A stretch of DNA of 8,259 nucleotides, taken from contig CAYGBM010000004.1 of NCBI GenBank assembly GCA_964348225.1, positions 1-8,259 on the forward strand, written 5' to 3'. How positions within the stretch are numbered: the first letter of the stretch is position 1; the number at the start of each line of letters is the position of its first letter. This DNA is from CAYGBM01 sp964348225 (lineage in GTDB: Bacteria > Patescibacteriota > Minisyncoccia > Minisyncoccales > CG1-02-41-26). The notes beneath the pieces are model-generated. The model did no database searches. It was not told the origin of the DNA and saw nothing but the letters and a program-made list of their open reading frames with translations. Shown piece after piece: positions 6,183-8,259 of this stretch. A program made the translations under genes and the position numbers.

Positions 6183-7050
6183 GTTAAAATTCGGATTTCC
6201 GATTGGCCCCTGGCAAGGAGAAATGATAGAGCTTTTGAGGGTGGCTGGCTATGAGGTTGAGTTTTCTGAGGAGCTTCAGAAACTGGAGATTGACGACCCA
6301 GAGATAAAATGCGTTCTAACCAGGCCAGTACCTATGGCTTCATTTGTAGCAAAAGGGATTTTAGATGCTGGCATATCTACCCAAGCCTCTGTGCTTGAAG
6401 CTAAAGTTAAGGTAGAAGAGGTTTGCGACCTTGAGTACAGCAAGCCTATGTTTGGAAGAACTAAATTGGTGGTGGCTGTGCCTCAGTCCTCTTCCATAAA
6501 ATCAATATCAGGGCTGGCTGGCAAGGAAATTATTACCAGAACTCCTAACATTGCTAAAGAGTTTTTTAGAAAAAATAAGATTTCTGCTGTGATTAGATAT
6601 TCAGATGCTTCTATTAATGAGCCGATGGCTGGAGTGGTGGCTGATGCTATTATAGAATTCACAAGAAGTGGCGAGCTTTTAAAATCCTATAATCTGAGAA
6701 GCATAGCTACCATATTGGAAACCTCTGTAATCCTAATTGCCAACAAGAACGTTTTGAAAAAGAAATGGCAAAGAGAAAAAATCCAAGATCTAGCAATTTT
6801 ACTCAAAGGAGCAAGAGTGGGGCAGGAGATGGTGGGGCTGATGCTTCACGCTGCCAATGAAATAATGGGCAAGGTTTTAAAGATTCTCTCTGGGATGAGA
6901 AAGCCCACTGTTACTCAATTAAGGGGCGAAAATAGGTTTGATGTTTTAACCGTGGCTAATAAAAAAGAAACAAGAAAGCTCATCCCAAAGCTTAAAGAAA
7001 TCGGCTGTACTGACATTGTTGAGTTTCCCCTAGACAAGGTTATTCCCTAA
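6166..7050 (+). CDS. hisG: HisG-type ATP phosphoribosyltransferase homologue, copy 1 (divergent)
   Basis: HisG couples ATP and PRPP to phosphoribosyl-ATP, the first step of histidine synthesis. The 294 residues match the long form: a bilobed catalytic part (about 1-215) and a C-terminal ACT-like regulatory domain (about 216-294, with KPTVTQLRGEN, KKETRKLIPKLKEIGCTDIVEFPLDKVI). The PRPP-binding segment VADAIIEFTRSGELLKSYNL (158-177) resembles the consensus LADAIVDLVxTGxTLxxNGL, with Glu for Asp and the TG/TL residues altered. The N-terminal FPIGPWQ replaces the usual LPKGRL, losing the lysine and arginine. GISTQASVLE replaces GITGKDVLxE at 69-78, losing the Gly-Lys-Asp. It may therefore be a weak or non-catalytic partner, or act on another substrate. 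It starts inside the end of argH (17-nt overlap, no Shine-Dalgarno, translational coupling likely) and is followed after 2 nt by a second homologue. Confidence 0.85.
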   Translation: MPRKNELKFGFPIGPWQGEMIELLRVAGYEVEFSEELQKLEIDDPEIKCVLTRPVPMASFVAKGILDAGISTQASVLEAKVKVEEVCDLEYSKPMFGRTKLVVAVPQSSSIKSISGLAGKEIITRTPNIAKEFFRKNKISAVIRYSDASINEPMAGVVADAIIEFTRSGELLKSYNLRSIATILETSVILIANKNVLKKKWQREKIQDLAILLKGARVGQEMVGLMLHAANEIMGKVLKILSGMRKPTVTQLRGENRFDVLTVANKKETRKLIPKLKEIGCTDIVEFPLDKVIP

Positions 7051-7052
7051 AT

Positions 7053-7937
7053 ATGCAAAATCCCAGCAAAAAGTTAACACTTGGTATACCAAAGGGTCCG
7101 CTTCAAAGGTATATCTTGGAGGTTTTTAGGGACGCTGGCTTTGATATAAAAGTTCCCAGAAGGAGATATTCTTTGGGGATTGACGACCCTGAAATTGAGC
7201 CCTTTTTATTACAGACCCAGGAAATACCGAAATATGTTAACAAAGGATTGTTGGACGCTGGAATCTCGGGCAAGGATTGGATTTTAGAATCAAGAGCAAA
7301 AATAGTTGAGGTTTGTGATTTAAGACAGGCTAATCCGAAGATAAAAAAAATAAAATGGGTTTTGGCAGTAGCAAAGGATTCAAAGATAAAATCAGTAAAA
7401 AAGCTTGCCAGCAAGACGATTTCAACAAAAATGGTTAATCTGACAAGAGATTATTTGAAGAGAAACAAAATCCGAGCAAAAGTTGAATTTTCTTGGGGAG
7501 CCACCAAAGGAAAACCGCCCAGATTTGCTGATGCCATTGTTTGTGTAATAGAAACAGGAATTTCTTTGAGCGCTAACAATTTGAAGATTTTAGACACCGT
7601 GCTTGAAAGCTCAACAAAATTAATTGCTGCTAGAACTGCCTGGAAAGAAAATTGGAAAAAGAAAAAAATAGAAGAATTAGCTATTTCCCTGAGAGGGGTT
7701 GCTGAAAGCAAGAACGCGGTTAATCTAATGATGCATGTCCCTCAAGAGAAGTTAAACAAGGTATTAGAGGTTTTACCAGAATTGGAACAGCCTACCGTTA
7801 AGAAAATCATTGGTGAAAATCTGTACAATGTTATGGTGGGCTGTGGGGTGAAATACGCCAGAGTCTTAATTCCCCACTTGAAAAGACTGGGCTGTCAAGA
7901 GATAGTCCAATTTCCAATAAGAAAGCTAATACCATAA
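7053..7937 (+). CDS. hisG: HisG-type ATP phosphoribosyltransferase homologue, copy 2
   Basis: This second long-form HisG homologue also has 294 residues and aligns with copy 1 almost without gaps, at roughly a third identity by eye. It is closer to the family consensus in the N-terminal lobe: IPKGPLQ (12-18, keeping PKG but with Pro for the usual Arg), EIPKYVNKGLLDAGISGKDWILE (57-79; usual DIPxYVExGxADLGITGKDxLxE) and SWGATKGKPPRFADAIV. In the PRPP loop ADAIVCVIETGISLSANNL (159-177), Cys164 stands where the family normally has Asp, the residue that contacts ribose in PRPP. The regulatory domain follows (about 215-294, QPTVKKIIGEN to QFPIRKLIP). The ATG lies two bases after the copy 1 stop, with no clear Shine-Dalgarno, so the pair is co-transcribed and probably co-translated. 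It could be a genuine HisG, or one half of a heteromer with copy 1. Confidence 0.87.
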   Translation: MQNPSKKLTLGIPKGPLQRYILEVFRDAGFDIKVPRRRYSLGIDDPEIEPFLLQTQEIPKYVNKGLLDAGISGKDWILESRAKIVEVCDLRQANPKIKKIKWVLAVAKDSKIKSVKKLASKTISTKMVNLTRDYLKRNKIRAKVEFSWGATKGKPPRFADAIVCVIETGISLSANNLKILDTVLESSTKLIAARTAWKENWKKKKIEELAISLRGVAESKNAVNLMMHVPQEKLNKVLEVLPELEQPTVKKIIGENLYNVMVGCGVKYARVLIPHLKRLGCQEIVQFPIRKLIP

Positions 7938-7959
7938 GGTACCCCATTACCAGGGGGAG

Positions 7960-7987
7960 TTGACAAGAAAATAAACTTTGTTATAAG
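7960..7987 (+). promoter_or_regulatory. Near-consensus sigma-70 promoter downstream of the hisG pair
   Basis: A perfect TTGACA (7960-7965) and TATAAG (7982-7987) are 16 bases apart. Transcription would begin near 7993, making a leader of about 180 nt that contains the perfect inverted repeat and a second hairpin before the gene at 8176. It lies only 22 bases after the hisG copy 2 stop, with no proper terminator between; the CCCC/GGGG stem at 7942-7957 has no T-run. Confidence 0.6.
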
Positions 7988-8024
7988 CTGAACATGTATT
8001 TGTTCTTTTTTATTTTAAAACATT

Positions 8025-8095
8025 CATTGTGGCAGCTGATTGCAAGCTGATTGACAGACTTAACTTTTTAAAGCTTGCAATCAGCTGCCACAATG
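8025..8095. repeat. Perfect 24-bp inverted repeat with 23-nt loop
   Basis: Bases 8025-8048 are the exact reverse complement of 8072-8095. The left arm begins CATTGTGGCAGCTGATT. The 23-nt loop (8049-8071) is AT-rich. The left arm also contains a near-tandem direct repeat, AGCTGATTG at 8034-8042 and again at 8045-8053. No target-site duplication is obvious at the edges and no T-run follows. It could be a small non-autonomous mobile element of the MITE type, a REP-like repeat, or a stable structure in the leader RNA of the gene at 8176. Confidence 0.9.
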
Positions 8096-8130
8096 AGGGC
8101 CTAAGGACTTAAGTGACATACAAACACCTA

Positions 8131-8156
8131 GCCCCCGCCTGAGGGCGAAAATTTTT
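8131..8156 (+). terminator. Possible attenuator hairpin in the leader of the last gene
   Basis: CGCC (8136-8139) can pair with GGCG (8144-8147), or GCCC (8131-8134) with GGGC (8143-8146), followed by AAAA and five T (8152-8156). The T-run is not directly at the stem, so termination would be inefficient. Its place between promoter and ribosome binding site suggests attenuation, or simply a relic terminator. Confidence 0.3.
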
Positions 8157-8161
8157 CAGGT

Positions 8162-8168
8162 AAAGGAG
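8162..8168 (+). promoter_or_regulatory. Strong Shine-Dalgarno sequence of the last gene
   Basis: AAAGGAG ends seven bases before the ATG at 8176. Together with the open frame to the window edge, it supports a real gene start. Such a site is absent from all the central genes. Confidence 0.75.
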
Positions 8169-8175
8169 ATATTAA

Positions 8176-8259
8176 ATGTCACAGAAGGATGGTCTTCCAG
8201 AGGAGGATTCCCGAGAGGAGGATTCTCAAAACGAGGATTTTGTAAGGAACAATTTTCAA
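8176..8259 (+). CDS. Start of an unidentified acidic protein (runs off the window)
   Basis: Twenty-eight codons are visible, open to the last base. The sequence begins MSQKDGLPEEDSREEDSQNE and is very rich in Glu, Asp, Ser and Gln. Residues EEDS occur twice, encoded by GAGGAGGATTC at 8200-8210 and again from 8215, so the start of the gene contains a short internal repeat. There is no signal peptide or membrane segment in this part. It looks like a disordered acidic N-terminal tail in front of a domain that lies outside the window. The strong Shine-Dalgarno sequence and the upstream promoter support it as a real gene. The function cannot be assigned. Confidence 0.6.
   Translation, partial: MSQKDGLPEEDSREEDSQNEDFVRNNFQ

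Noticed and set aside
6120..6200. Frameshift that would explain the short ArgH
   Set aside because: The sequence after the stop is read by the hisG homologue, whose N-terminus fits its family. No frame encodes a missing ArgH C-terminus.
7938..7957. GGTACCCC...GGGG stem after hisG copy 2 as an intrinsic terminator
   Set aside because: The stem has only four pairs with no T-run; a promoter -35 begins at once after it.

Overview
This window (about 8.3 kb, AT-rich, standard bacterial genetic code with TAA, TAG and TGA all used as stops) carries seven complete protein genes and the first codons of an eighth. I see no rRNA, tRNA, CRISPR array or transposase. The central genes resemble those of small-genome uncultured bacteria of the Patescibacteria/Parcubacteria type: short proteins, A-rich leaders with almost no Shine-Dalgarno sequences, and a palindromic repeat inserted in frame into a gene, which to my recollection is common in those genomes. 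That placement is an inference. The two edges of the window (a radical SAM gene on the left, an acidic protein start on the right) have strong Shine-Dalgarno sequences. They look different in style, so lateral transfer or a join between unlike sequences is possible.

Layout: (1) 42-1328 (+), a cobalamin-binding-type radical SAM enzyme of unknown substrate, closed by an intrinsic terminator at about 1331-1368. (2) 3361 down to 1420 (-), a two-gene operon: a PRPP synthetase (prs) overlapping by 8 nt an RNA 3'-terminal phosphate cyclase (rtcA). The rtcA gene contains the in-frame palindromic repeat. (3) 3362-3614, a non-coding divergent control region. (4) 3615-7937 (+), argG, then a 141-nt spacer with its own promoter and a tandem 19-bp repeat, then argH and two different full-length HisG-type ATP phosphoribosyltransferase homologues, packed with a 17-nt overlap and a 2-nt gap. 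(5) 7938-8175, a non-coding stretch with a near-consensus promoter, a perfect 24-bp inverted repeat and a small GC-rich hairpin. (6) From 8176 to the window end, the start of an acidic protein with a strong ribosome binding site.

Function: ArgG and ArgH would convert citrulline and aspartate to arginine and fumarate. Prs makes PRPP, the co-substrate of HisG. The divergent arrangement therefore puts a PRPP producer next to two potential PRPP consumers, physically tied to the last two steps of arginine synthesis. The most unusual content is the tandem pair of equal-length HisG homologues, each departing from the family consensus at a different active-site segment, in an operon with a short, divergent ArgH. 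This suggests either a heteromeric ATP phosphoribosyltransferase or a PRPP-dependent activity other than histidine synthesis. No other his or arg genes are visible here.
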